Source of the DNA: an uncultured Lachnospiraceae bacterium
Lineage (GTDB): Bacteria > Bacillota > Clostridia > Lachnospirales > Lachnospiraceae
Direction of reading: 5' to 3'
DNA: 42,172 bases
NCBI GenBank assembly: GCA_910585895.1
Contig: CAJUHY010000016.1
Coordinates: 1-42,172 of the forward strand
The notes beneath the pieces were generated by a model, which saw only the letters and a program-made list of their open reading frames with translations, had not been told where the DNA came from and made no database searches. The position numbers and the translations under genes were made by a program. Below, one piece after another: positions 32,915 through 40,641 of the stretch. The stretch's first letter is position 1. Each line of letters starts with the position of its first letter.

Positions 32915-33856
32915 ATGAAAAATAAATTTTACAAGAAAATGTGTTTCTTATTGTTGGCGTTTACCCTGTTTTTTTCTGAGGCAGTTACGGCGCAGGCAAT
33001 GTCTCCAGTGGGAATCTGCAGTGACCAGGAATGGGAAGTGTTAAAGCTGGTAAACAGGGAGCGTCTGAATAAGAATTTGGCGCCATTAAGCGTAATGGGA
33101 AGTCTGCAGGAGGCAAGTGACGTACGTTCCGTGGAACTGAGTAAGGAATTTTCCCATACAAGACCCAATGGAAGCAGCTTTTTCACATCTTTGCAGGGGA
33201 TAAGTTATAACTCGGCGGGAGAGAACATTGCAGCGGGCTATTCATCTTCTGCAGAAGTGATGGAAGGCTGGATGAACAGCCCGGGACATAAGGCCAATAT
33301 ATTGGGCAAAGGATTTACCCATTTGGGCGTAGGATATTATGGTGTGGCTGCAGCCAGCCATCATTACTGGTCGCAGATATTTATTGGAAATTGTATGCCT
33401 GTTGCAATATCCGTGAATAAGGCTGGCAAGCCTGAGGTTTATCCGCGTGGGACTACGGTGGAAGCGATGAAACGGCAGCTGACAGTGACATGCAGGCATG
33501 GCGTAAGTTATCTGCCGTTGACGGATAAAATGTGCAGCGGTTACAACCGTGATACCACAGGTAAAAAGAAGATTAAAGTAAATTATCTGGGAAAGAGCAT
33601 AAGTTTCAGAGTTAAGCTTACCGGGATTGATATTCGCAGGGCGAAAATTACCAATATCAAGAATAAGAAATATAACAGAAAGCCCCAGACCCAGAACCCT
33701 AAAGTAACATTGAATGGCAAGACGCTGGTGAAGAACAGGGACTACACCATATCCTATAAGCATAACAAAAATAAGGGCAAGGCAGTCATGGTAATCACCG
33801 GCAAGGGGATATACAGCGGAACTGCCAAACGGCGTTTTAAGATAACCAAACGATAG
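32915..33856 (+). CDS. Secreted CAP/SCP-domain protein (YkwD-like)
   Basis: Predicted exported protein, function unknown; CAP domains (cysteine-rich secretory, antigen 5, PR-1) are common in Firmicute extracellular proteins. The 313-residue product has a signal peptide (1-28, ending AVTAQA), a CAP domain (about 35-160: EVLKLVNRERLNKNLAPLS, EFSHTRPNG, GENIAAGYSSS, GWMNSPGHKANIL) and a C-terminal Ig-like domain (about 230-313, KVTLNGKTLVKNRDYTISY). That last domain recurs in the Fn3/redoxin protein at 14852 (DYTVTYSNN). RBS is weak AAAAGAG. A bidirectional terminator follows. Confidence 0.9.
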   Translation: MKNKFYKKMCFLLLAFTLFFSEAVTAQAMSPVGICSDQEWEVLKLVNRERLNKNLAPLSVMGSLQEASDVRSVELSKEFSHTRPNGSSFFTSLQGISYNSAGENIAAGYSSSAEVMEGWMNSPGHKANILGKGFTHLGVGYYGVAAASHHYWSQIFIGNCMPVAISVNKAGKPEVYPRGTTVEAMKRQLTVTCRHGVSYLPLTDKMCSGYNRDTTGKKKIKVNYLGKSISFRVKLTGIDIRRAKITNIKNKKYNRKPQTQNPKVTLNGKTLVKNRDYTISYKHNKNKGKAVMVITGKGIYSGTAKRRFKITKR

Positions 33857-33862
33857 ATGGAC

Positions 33863-33892
33863 AAAAATCACCGGCAGCTGCCGGTGATTTTT
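33863..33892. terminator. Bidirectional terminator
   Basis: AAAAATCACCGGCAG directly followed by its complement CTGCCGGTGATTTTT (33863-33892), a perfect 15-bp stem flanked by A and T runs. Serves the CAP gene and the convergent surface-protein gene. Confidence 0.88.
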
Positions 33893-33922
33893 GTTGCTTG
33901 TAAATAACGGTGTTTTTTTAAA

Positions 33923-36448
33923 TTATTTTATGGTAATCTTAATGGTTGCTTTTTTCTTGCCTGCTTTGGCAGTAATTTTAACCTTGCCTTTCTTCTTCAC
34001 TGTCACAACGCCTTTTTTGGAGACTGTAGCGATTTTTTTGTTGCTTGTGGACCATTTTACTTTGTCCGTGCTCTTCTTGGGGGTGACAGTTGCTTTTAAT
34101 TTAATAGTATTTTTCTTGCCTTTCTTAAATTTGATGGTTTTCTTTCCGGTAATCTTTACCTTGGTTGCCGGGGAAGTTACTTTGACGGTAACAACCTGGG
34201 TTAAGCCGTTTGATGATTTTACGGTGATTTTTGCCGTACCGGTTTTCAGTGCCGTCACAACGCCCTTCTGGTCTACCTTGACAATTGACGGTTTGCTAGA
34301 TGTATAGGAAATAGTATCAATGCTGCCGGCAGGAGCCAGGGAAGCCTTAATCTGAGCCGTCTTTGTTTTCTTGTTGTTGATATTTAAGGTGATGGTCTTC
34401 TTGCCTACATTCAAAGCGGTTGCGTGCGTTTCGGGCTTCTCTGCCGCTGCTACCTTTACCTTGAAGGTGGCTGTCTGACTGCCGTCTGCAGCGGTTGCAG
34501 TGATGGTAGCTTCTCCGGCTGTTTTCGCTGTGACTGCACCGGTGTCCTTGTTAACTTCTGCAACTGCCGGAGCAGAAGAAGCATAGGTTACAGTTGTGTC
34601 AACTTTCTTCTCATCAACACCTTCCTTATAGGTGAAAGTGAGTTCGTTTGTCTTAGAATCGCCGACTTTCATGGCAATTTCAGCAGTCTTGTATGAAATG
34701 CTGAATCCGGGGGTAATAGTCAGTTTTGCTTCTCCAATTACATTCTCATCTGATTTCGAGACAGCCTGGATAGTAGCCTCGCCGGATTTTTTAGCGGTAA
34801 TCCTGCCGCTTGGAGTGATAGTGGCAATATCTGTGGTGTCTTTAAATTTGTAAGTTACAGATTGGGAAGCCCCTTCCGGCAGGACTGTTGCTTTTACAGC
34901 AAGCGTGGTTCCGGAGAACATGGTGAAACTTTCCCTTTCGTGCCAGCCTCATCAACAAACTCTATGGATTTCGGCAGCGTTGTAACAGATAGCTGAAGTT
35001 CAGCAGTCCTTCCGGTATCCCTTTGGAATGTAATAATCGCCGAGCCGCTCTTTTTTGCAGTCAGTGTAATCGCCTGTGTATAAGTGCCCTTTCTGGTGCC
35101 ATCGGACGGACTTACTTCTACAGGAGTGCTAGCGGTAATTTCAGCGTAATCAGAAGTAGGCATAGTAATTGTAGTTTTTGCTGCTTCAAGATTTGCTGCA
35201 TTGAAAGTTGCCGTAATGGTTGCTGTTTTTTCTTCATCGGTGCCGTTTGTTTTGAGTTCTACGGATTTCGGGTCAAGTTCCAGTATTGTCTCCTCGGAAA
35301 CGGTTACAGTGTACGTGGCAGATTTCGCTGTGTCGCCAATGAGGGAAGGTGTCGTTGCGGTGACTGTTGCAGTGCCTGCGGCAACACCGATAATGTCTGC
35401 TTGTTTTGGGTTGTCTTTATTCGGAGTTACTTTCACAATGCTTTCATCAGAAGAGAAATATTCGATACGTTCTGTTGCGTTTTCAGAACCAGCTTTAGCA
35501 GTGGCAGTTAAAGTTGCTGTCTGTCCTACTTCGACAGAAACATTCGTATCTGTCTCTGTTGCGGTAACTTGGGTTGCATATACCGGATCTGTCACGGGCA
35601 TAATCTCAATGCCGTTCAGGCGGGCGGTAACGATTTTGCCGTCAACTGCATTAGCGTTGCCATTGGCAATAAACTCTTTTACACCTGCACCTGCAAAAAT
35701 CTCGTCTTTTTTAGATTTATAGAATGTGGTGTTTGCCTCTGTGTATTTTTCAGAGTCATACCCATCATCGCCTGTTACGATAGTATTGTCAAAAACTTTC
35801 ACGCCAAGCGTGCCGTAACCGCAGCCTGATGTCTTCTCCGTTACATTAACCACATAGATGCATCCGGGAGTTGCATATTGTCCGCCGCCGTTGCTGCTCT
35901 GGTCATAAGTAATCTGATAACCGTTATCGGAGAAAGAAACAAGGGAAGTATTGTTGTATCCTTGAGTTTTATTGCCAGTATAGACATAGATATGGTACTG
36001 ACCAGCAGGCAGGTCAACGGAGAATGTATATGCTTCTCCATCGGGGCTGAATACCCAATCGCGGAAATATTCGCCTCCTGCTGTGGTTACGCCTGCCGGC
36101 AGCGCGCGGTCAAAACCGATTTTCTGTGTGGTAGCATCCCCGCCATAGACAGCTCCAACGTTGGTGCTGTCATAAATCCATGAGCCATAGCCAGCGATTA
36201 GGGCTTCCGTAGCTTCCTGGTTAATATGTGAGGGAAGCAGAGCGGCTCCAGCCATATCCAAATCCTTATTCGTGCCCTCCTCAAGATTGGTTCCTGTGCC
36301 GAAGTCAATGTACAGTTCTGATTTCCAGCCTTCGGTACCGGCGGCTGCTGCCTCGGCTGCCGGTACGCCGGTACCGAAGGCTGGACACCGCCAACGCCGC
36401 GCTCAAAATCAAAGAGCCGGCTTTTTTCCATAGTTGTTTGTTCCTCAT
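33923..36448 (-). pseudogene. Frameshifted surface protein with Ig-like (BIG2) domains
   Basis: Conceptually an 840-residue secreted protein read in three frames. First frame: start at 36446-36448 (CCTCC RBS at 36460-36464), signal peptide MRNKQLWKKAGSLILSAALAV, then loss of frame near 36390. Second frame: GTEGWKSELYIDFGTGTNL and a beta-rich domain (to about 35600), then Ig-like repeats (VSVEVGQTATLTATAKAG, VTVSEETILELD), lost near 34934. Third frame: MFSGTTLAVKATV, repeated BIG2 units (KVKWSTSNKKIATVSKKG) and a Lys-rich end. Removing one T near 36391 gives AVPAFGTGVPAAEA; adding one G to the GGG at 34933-34935 (coding strand) gives KGESFTMFSGTTL. Two single-base shifts suggest a pseudogene, but sequencing error is possible. 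Confidence 0.8.
36325..36384. repeat. Perfect 19-bp inverted repeat in the signal-peptide junction
   Basis: CCAGCCTTCGGTACCGGCG (36325-36343) and its exact complement CGCCGGTACCGAAGGCTGG (36366-36384) flank a 22-bp spacer. It lies at the N-terminal frameshift of the Ig-like surface-protein gene. Possible meanings: a hairpin-templated mutation or a short invertible segment. Confidence 0.9.
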
Positions 36449-36500
36449 TTTAAATCAATCCTCCATTTCTGCCATGTGTTTCTTTGGCTGGCAAGTTATT

Positions 36501-36538
36501 TATGCGTATTTACGCATATAGTGTCATATAAAATTATA
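36501..36538 (-). promoter_or_regulatory. Promoter and palindrome for the surface-protein gene
   Basis: On the minus strand TATAAT (36533-36538) is a candidate -10 with only a weak -35. Downstream in the leader lies TATGCGTA-TT-TACGCATA (36501-36518), an 18-bp perfect palindrome, a likely operator or structural site. The regulator is unknown. Confidence 0.45.
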
Positions 36539-36564
36539 CCATATAGTAAGGAAGAAAAAAGTCC

Positions 36565-36593
36565 TTGACGGATGGGCGAAAACGTGGTAAAGT
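36565..36593 (+). promoter_or_regulatory. Sigma-A promoter of infC operon
   Basis: TTGACG (36565-36570), 17-nt spacer, TAAAGT (36588-36593). It precedes a 200-nt leader. Confidence 0.72.
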
Positions 36594-36800
36594 TACAACA
36601 TTGTGAGAAACAAGTAGAGTATCCGCTCTCACCTTAGCACAATTGAGTGACTAATGGTTCATATTTAATGACAGCATTTATTGTGATGCTTTTGGAAATG
36701 TGAAGTGGATAGTCTGCCTATCCACTTTTTTATATGCAGCCATTTTCAAGGAAATGGGAAAGTAAATGAAATGTTAAATTGATCTTGGAGGTGTACGACC
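36594..36800 (+). promoter_or_regulatory. infC leader with intrinsic attenuator
   Basis: About 200 nt without ORF between promoter and infC. It contains a terminator: AAGTGGATAG (36703-36712) / CTATCCACTT (36718-36727), 5-nt loop, then TTTTTT. This fits leader attenuation of infC-rpmI-rplT as known in Firmicutes (L20 or IF3 leader types), but I could not match a named RNA family. Confidence 0.65.
36703..36731 (+). terminator. Attenuator terminator in the infC leader
   Basis: A perfect 10-bp stem with 5-nt loop followed by a U run, 70 nt before the infC start. Confidence 0.85.
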
Positions 36801-37307
36801 ATTAGTGAGTTAATGATTAATGAACAAATCAAAGATAAGGAAGTTCGTCTGATTGGCCAAAGCGGAGAGCAGCTTGGCATTATGCCCGCGAAAGAGGCGT
36901 TGCGTCTTGCGCAGGAAGCGGATTTGGACCTGGTGAAGATTGCCCCTATGGCTAAGCCGCCGGTATGTAAGATTATTGATTACGGTAAGTACAGGTATGA
37001 ATTAGTCCGCAAAGAGAAAGAGGCCAAGAAGAAACAGAAGACTGTTGAAGTAAAAGAAATACGTTTGTCGCCAAATATTGAGACCAATGACCTCAATACT
37101 AAAATAAATGCGGCAAAGAAATTTATTACAAAAGGCAATAAAGTAAAGATAACTTTACGTTTTCGCGGCAGGGAGATGGCACACATGCAGAACAGCAGAC
37201 ATATTCTGGATGATTTTGCCGAGGAACTGTCAGATATTGCAATGGTGGAGAAAGCACCCAAGCTGGAAGGACGCAGCATGAGTATTGTGCTGTCGGAGAA
37301 AAAATAG
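36801..37307 (+). CDS. infC: Translation initiation factor IF-3 (AUU start)
   Basis: Prevents 50S joining and checks the start codon. The 168-residue product reads SELMINEQIKDKEVRLIG at the N-terminus, followed by the IF3 N domain, a linker and C domain (NTKINAAKKFITKGNKVKI, FRGREMAH). The start is set at ATT 36801: GGAGGTG (36787-36793) is 7 nt upstream, whereas the ATG at 36813 would have 19 nt, and ISELMINEQ is the usual beginning in Firmicutes. A rare AUU start is the classic autoregulation device of infC. rpmI follows after 31 bp. Confidence 0.95.
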   Translation: MSELMINEQIKDKEVRLIGQSGEQLGIMPAKEALRLAQEADLDLVKIAPMAKPPVCKIIDYGKYRYELVRKEKEAKKKQKTVEVKEIRLSPNIETNDLNTKINAAKKFITKGNKVKITLRFRGREMAHMQNSRHILDDFAEELSDIAMVEKAPKLEGRSMSIVLSEKK

Positions 37308-37338
37308 CTGGATATTTATTATTAAGGAGGAATTGAAA

Positions 37339-37536
37339 ATGCCAAAAATGAAAACATGTAGAGCGGCAGCAAAGCGCTTCAAGAAGACTGGAACCGGGAA
37401 ACTGAAAAGAAATAAAGCTTACAAGAGCCATATTCTGACGAAGAAGTCCACGAAGAGAAAGAGGAATCTGAGGAAACCGACAATTACAGATGCTTCTAAC
37501 GTTAAGAACATGAAGAAGATTTTACCGTATCTGTAA
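37339..37536 (+). CDS. rpmI: 50S ribosomal protein L35
   Basis: Small basic ribosomal protein of 65 residues, beginning MPKMKTCRAAAKRFKKTGTG and containing KRNKAYKSHILTKK and KRNLRKPTIT, all typical of L35. AAGGAGG is 8-9 nt upstream of ATG 37339; the ORF extension to 37285 is not supported. It is the second gene of infC-rpmI-rplT. Confidence 0.98.
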   Translation: MPKMKTCRAAAKRFKKTGTGKLKRNKAYKSHILTKKSTKRKRNLRKPTITDASNVKNMKKILPYL

Positions 37537-37579
37537 AAACTGTTTTCTAGAGTATTGATTTTAAGGAGGAATAGAAGTC

Positions 37580-37942
37580 ATGGCAAGAATTAAAGGCGGA
37601 TTAAACGCTAGAAAGAAACATAATAGAGTATTAAAGCTGGCAAAAGGATACAGAGGAGCTCGCTCCAAACAGTACAGGGTAGCAAAACAGTCTGTCATGA
37701 GGGCGTTGGCAAGTTCCTATGCCGGCAGAAAGCAGAGAAAGAGACAGTTCAGACAATTATGGATTGCACGTATCAATGCGGCAGCAAGAATGAATGGTCT
37801 TTCCTACAGTAAGTTCATGCATGGACTGAAGTTGGCTGGCGTTGAAGTCAACCGCAAGATGCTGGCAGAGATGGCAGTTAATGATGCAGAAGGATTTGCA
37901 GCTTTGGCGAAATTAGCACAGAGCAAAGTGGAAGCGGCATAA
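37580..37942 (+). CDS. rplT: 50S ribosomal protein L20
   Basis: Primary 23S rRNA-binding ribosomal protein and, in Firmicutes and E. coli, a translational or leader regulator of its own operon. The 120 residues begin MARIKGGLNARKKHNRVLKL and include AKGYRGARSK and RQLWIARINAAARMNGLSYS, standard for L20. RBS AAGGAGG. Third gene after rpmI (43 bp gap). The L20 C-terminus is slightly longer than average (usual 117-119). Confidence 0.98.
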   Translation: MARIKGGLNARKKHNRVLKLAKGYRGARSKQYRVAKQSVMRALASSYAGRKQRKRQFRQLWIARINAAARMNGLSYSKFMHGLKLAGVEVNRKMLAEMAVNDAEGFAALAKLAQSKVEAA

Positions 37943-37978
37943 AAAATTAAAAAATTTCAAAAAAATACAAAAAAGTAC

Positions 37979-38007
37979 TTGACTTTCTCGAACCCAGCAT
38001 GTATAAT
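37979..38007 (+). promoter_or_regulatory. Sigma-A promoter of the tRNA gene
   Basis: TTGACT (37979-37984), 17-nt spacer, TATAAT (38002-38007), 36 nt before the tRNA 5' end. Confidence 0.85.
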
Positions 38008-38043
38008 TACCATTGTTGAGTTTGAGAAAGCAAACAAGTATAT

Positions 38044-38115
38044 GGCTCGTTGGTCAAGCGGTTAAGACGCCGCCCTCTCACGGCGGAAACAGGGGTTCGA
38101 TTCCCCTACGGGCTA
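38044..38115 (+). tRNA. tRNA-Glu (anticodon CUC)
   Basis: A 72-nt cloverleaf: acceptor GGCTCGT pairing with ACGGGCT, D arm with GGTCAAGCGGTTAAGAC, anticodon stem CCGCC/GGCGG around loop CTCTCAC (anticodon CTC, reads GAG), T arm AGGGG-TTCGATT-CCCCT, discriminator A. The first acceptor pair is G-U and one more is a U-G wobble; CCA is not encoded. The gene has its own promoter and terminator. Confidence 0.95.
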
Positions 38116-38150
38116 CTTGCTATTTTAATTGAATAGCCCAACCCGAAAAG

Positions 38151-38191
38151 TACTGGAAACCTGATTTTAGACGGTTTGCAGTATTTTTTTT
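38151..38191 (+). terminator. Terminator after tRNA-Glu
   Basis: TACTGGAAACC (38151-38161) / GGTTTGCAGTA (38173-38183), one mismatch, followed by eight T (38184-38191). Confidence 0.9.
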
Positions 38192-38331
38192 GTTCAGGTA
38201 AAAAGTACGGTTTGGAAATGCTTGAAAACGCGAGGGAACCGCAAAGGGAACAATTTGAAAAAGGTCAATATTTAGGGTATATAATAATCTTAATAAATTT
38301 GTTATGGGCGCGTTGATAATTCAATAAAGGC

Positions 38332-38360
38332 TTTACACCATTTTCGCTTATTGGTATAAT
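38332..38360 (+). promoter_or_regulatory. Sigma-A promoter of the second 58-residue gene
   Basis: TTTACA (38332-38337), 17-nt spacer, TATAAT (38355-38360), 41 nt before the start. The -35 lies inside the upstream arm of the inverted repeat. Confidence 0.85.
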
Positions 38361-38401
38361 GAAATTACCATATAGACAGGCTATAGAAAGTAGGTGATTA
38401 T

Positions 38402-38578
38402 ATGCCAATGACTGAAAAAGAATATAATGGGATTCTATTAGACCAAATATCACTACTTGAAGAAATAGAACGAGTAGCGAAAAAAGTGAACTGTCAAGAG
38501 GTGTTGGAGGAAATTGAATTTAAACGTAATCAAATTAATAGGAAATTATATCAAAAACCGCCATTGATAGAAAGTTAG
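38402..38578 (+). CDS. 58-residue hypothetical protein, paralogue of the 12707-12883 gene
   Basis: Unknown small protein, same length and clear similarity to the earlier one: MPMTEKEYNGILLDQISLL against MPINEKEYNGYLFDQLTIL, with VAKK, RKLYQ and final PPL or LPL positions. RBS AGGTGA (38391-38396 region) and a strong promoter are present. Unlike the first copy, no Uma2 sequence is next to it: the flanks are a tRNA terminator and the rimP promoter. The gene carries its own terminator (38613-38658), so it is a self-contained monocistron. It is too short for many automatic gene callers, which would leave this region blank. Confidence 0.75.
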   Translation: MPMTEKEYNGILLDQISLLEEIERVAKKVNCQEVLEEIEFKRNQINRKLYQKPPLIES

Positions 38579-38612
38579 CCGTAACCAAATAATTAATTAA
38601 TTAAATAAAACT

Positions 38613-38658
38613 AAAGGTGTAAAGTCTTTATTGAATTATTAAGGCTTTGCACCTTTTT
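38613..38658 (+). terminator. Terminator after the second 58-residue gene
   Basis: AAAGGTGTAAAG (38613-38624) pairs with CTTTGCACCTTT (38645-38656) and is followed by T. Its 5' arm and loop are the downstream 27-bp inverted-repeat arm. Confidence 0.8.
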
Positions 38659-38908
38659 AATTTGTGGAAATGGTACATTGAAAGCATAATGTTGAACACA
38701 ACGAGGTATTCAGAAAGAAGAAAAGGGGATGTCGGTTAATACTGATTTTTACTCCTGACAAAAGTATTTTTTTCTTGCATTTTCTGGTATTAAGCGCTAT
38801 TATGTATATGATAACTAGATAATCTAAGACTTGAGAGTGGGCAGAAGTCCACTCTCAATTTTGTGCGTAGGTGAGCAAAGGGAAGTTCAGCGGAAAGGCA
38901 GGTGTGAT
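38659..38908 (+). promoter_or_regulatory. Promoter and leader hairpin of the rimP-nusA-infB operon
   Basis: TTGCAT (38775-38780), 17-nt spacer and TATTAT (38798-38803) form the promoter. Then TTGAGAGTGG (38831-38840) / CCACTCTCAA (38849-38858), with 8-nt loop and TTTT following, a hairpin placed as in many Clostridia rimP leaders and a likely attenuator. 38659-38770 holds nothing recognisable. Confidence 0.75.
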
Positions 38909-39376
38909 ATGTCAAGAAGAGAGGCTTATGAGCAGAAGACAGAAGATTTGTTAAAGCCCATAATGGAAGAATATCAGTTTGAATTGGTAGATGTGGAGTA
39001 TGTGAAAGAAGGCGGTAACTGGTATCTGCGGGCTTATATAGATAAAGAAGGCGGGATTACAGTAGATGACTGCGAGCTTGTGAGCAGGCGGATGAGTGAT
39101 TTGCTGGATGAACAGGACTATATCGAGGAATCTTATATATTTGAAGTGAGTTCTCCAGGGCTCGGCAGACCCTTGAAGAAAGAGAAGGACTATGTGAGAA
39201 GCATGGGCAAAGAATTGGAAATCCATACTTACCGTGCCATCAATAAGGAGAAAGAATTTTATGGAATTTTAAAAGCTTATGATGACAAAACAGTAACGAT
39301 AGAGATAGATGATGGGGCAGAGCTGACCTTTGCAAAATCAGAGATTGCATTGATTCGTCTTGCTTTTGATTTCTAA
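38909..39376 (+). CDS. rimP: Ribosome maturation factor RimP
   Basis: Needed for 30S maturation in the cytoplasm. The 155-residue product reads MSRREAYEQKTEDLLKPIM and carries the family motifs YVKEGGNWYLRAYIDKEGG, DDCELVSRRMSDLLDE, and YIFEVSSPGLGRPLKKEKD. ATG 38909 has AGGTG/AAAGG upstream; the longer frame to 38831 runs through the leader hairpin and is rejected. First gene of the operon rimP-nusA-ylxR-ylxQ-infB. Confidence 0.96.
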   Translation: MSRREAYEQKTEDLLKPIMEEYQFELVDVEYVKEGGNWYLRAYIDKEGGITVDDCELVSRRMSDLLDEQDYIEESYIFEVSSPGLGRPLKKEKDYVRSMGKELEIHTYRAINKEKEFYGILKAYDDKTVTIEIDDGAELTFAKSEIALIRLAFDF

Positions 39377-39417
39377 AATGCGTCAAATAACAGAAAACAA
39401 TTCAGGAGGATAAAAAA

Positions 39418-40641
39418 ATGAACAATGAGTTATTAGAAGCGTTAAACATATTGGAGAAGGAGAAGGATATCAGCAAGGAGACATTGCTAGAAGCGATTGA
39501 AAATTCACTGCTCACAGCCTGTAAGAATCATTTCGGCAAGTCAGATAATATTAAAGTAGACATGAACCCGGAGACTTGCGAATATCACGTATATGCAGAG
39601 AAAACAGTTGTAGAAGAAGTGGAAGATGATGTGACGCAGATTAGCCTGGGGAATGCCAAGATGATTGATTCCAAGTATGAGCTGGGCGATATCGTAAATA
39701 TAGAAGTGAAATCCAAAGAGTTTGGCAGGATTGCCACCCAAAATGCCAAGAATGTGATTTTACAGAAAATTCGCGAGGAAGAGCGTAAAGTATTGTTTGA
39801 CCAGTATTATGAGAAAGAAAAAGATGTGGTGACCGGCATTGTCCAGCGGTATCTTGGAAAAAATATCAGCATCAATTTGGGCAAGGTCGATGCTATATTA
39901 AGTGAGAATGAGCAGATAAAAGGTGAGGTATTCCAGCCTACAGAGCGTATCAAACTCTATATTCTGGAAGTAAAGTCTACCTCCAAAGGACCGAAAATTT
40001 TGGTGTCCAGAACTCATCCGGAACTGGTGAAGCGCCTTTTTGAGTCTGAGGTTACTGAGGTGAAAGACGGAATTGTAGAAATCAAAAGCATTTCCAGAGA
40101 GGCGGGAAGCAGGACGAAAATTGCCGTATGGAGCAATGACCCGGATGTGGATCCGGTGGGAGCATGTGTGGGTTTGAATGGCGTCAGGGTGAACGCCATC
40201 GTAAATGAACTTCGGGGAGAGAAAATAGATATTATTAACTGGAGCGACAATGCGGCTATGCTGATTGAAAATGCCTTGAGTCCGGCAAAAGTCATTTCCG
40301 TCATTGCCGATGCAGAAGAAAAGACTGCCAAAGTAGTCGTGCCAGATTATCAGCTTTCCCTTGCAATCGGAAAAGAAGGTCAGAATGCAAGGCTGGCAGC
40401 AAGGCTGACTGGATTTAAAATTGATATTAAGAGTGAAACGCAGGCCAGGGAAGCCGGAGATTTCATGGACTATGAGAACGATTACGAAGAATATGATGAA
40501 TATGAAGAGGAATCCTACGAAGAAGCCGAATATGCAGACAGTTACGAAGAGGCGTCTGACGAGGAGGTGTCTGGCGAAGAGGAATCTTCTGATTATGAAG
40601 AATTTGCAGCAGACAGTTATGAGGAGCAGTCGAATGAATAA
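39418..40641 (+). CDS. nusA: Transcription elongation/termination factor NusA
   Basis: Binds RNA polymerase and RNA, controls pausing, termination and antitermination. The 407-residue product shows N domain (LEKEKDISKETLLEAIENSL), S1 domain (about 135-200), and KH1/KH2 (VGACVGLNGVRVNAIVNELRG, then LAIGKEGQNARLAARLTG). The end (about 350-407) is an unusually long acidic and tyrosine-rich tail (DYENDYEEYDEYEEES). RBS AGGAGG. Overlaps ylxR by 8 nt. Confidence 0.98.
   Translation: MNNELLEALNILEKEKDISKETLLEAIENSLLTACKNHFGKSDNIKVDMNPETCEYHVYAEKTVVEEVEDDVTQISLGNAKMIDSKYELGDIVNIEVKSKEFGRIATQNAKNVILQKIREEERKVLFDQYYEKEKDVVTGIVQRYLGKNISINLGKVDAILSENEQIKGEVFQPTERIKLYILEVKSTSKGPKILVSRTHPELVKRLFESEVTEVKDGIVEIKSISREAGSRTKIAVWSNDPDVDPVGACVGLNGVRVNAIVNELRGEKIDIINWSDNAAMLIENALSPAKVISVIADAEEKTAKVVVPDYQLSLAIGKEGQNARLAARLTGFKIDIKSETQAREAGDFMDYENDYEEYDEYEEESYEEAEYADSYEEASDEEVSGEEESSDYEEFAADSYEEQSNE

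Larger units (their letters stand above)
38313..38642. repeat. 330-bp segment bounded by 27-bp imperfect inverted repeats
   Basis: TTGATAATTCAATAAAGGCTTTACACC region (38313-38339, quoted here as two parts: TTGATAATTCAATAAAGG and CTTTACACC) is complementary to 38616-38642 with only two mismatches. The arms enclose promoter and gene of the second 58-residue paralogue. The match stops sharply at both ends. It could be a MITE-like unit or mutual regulation by structure; no target-site duplication could be identified. Confidence 0.75.

Noticed and set aside
35023..35829. Plus-strand ORFs within the Ig-like surface-protein region
   Set aside because: They are antisense shadows of the repeated Thr/Val/Ala-rich coding sequence and lack motifs or RBS.
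36198..36431. Minus-strand ORF of 77 codons at the start of the surface-protein gene
   Set aside because: It is the third frame through the signal-peptide junction, open by chance because of GC-rich repeats; no RBS.
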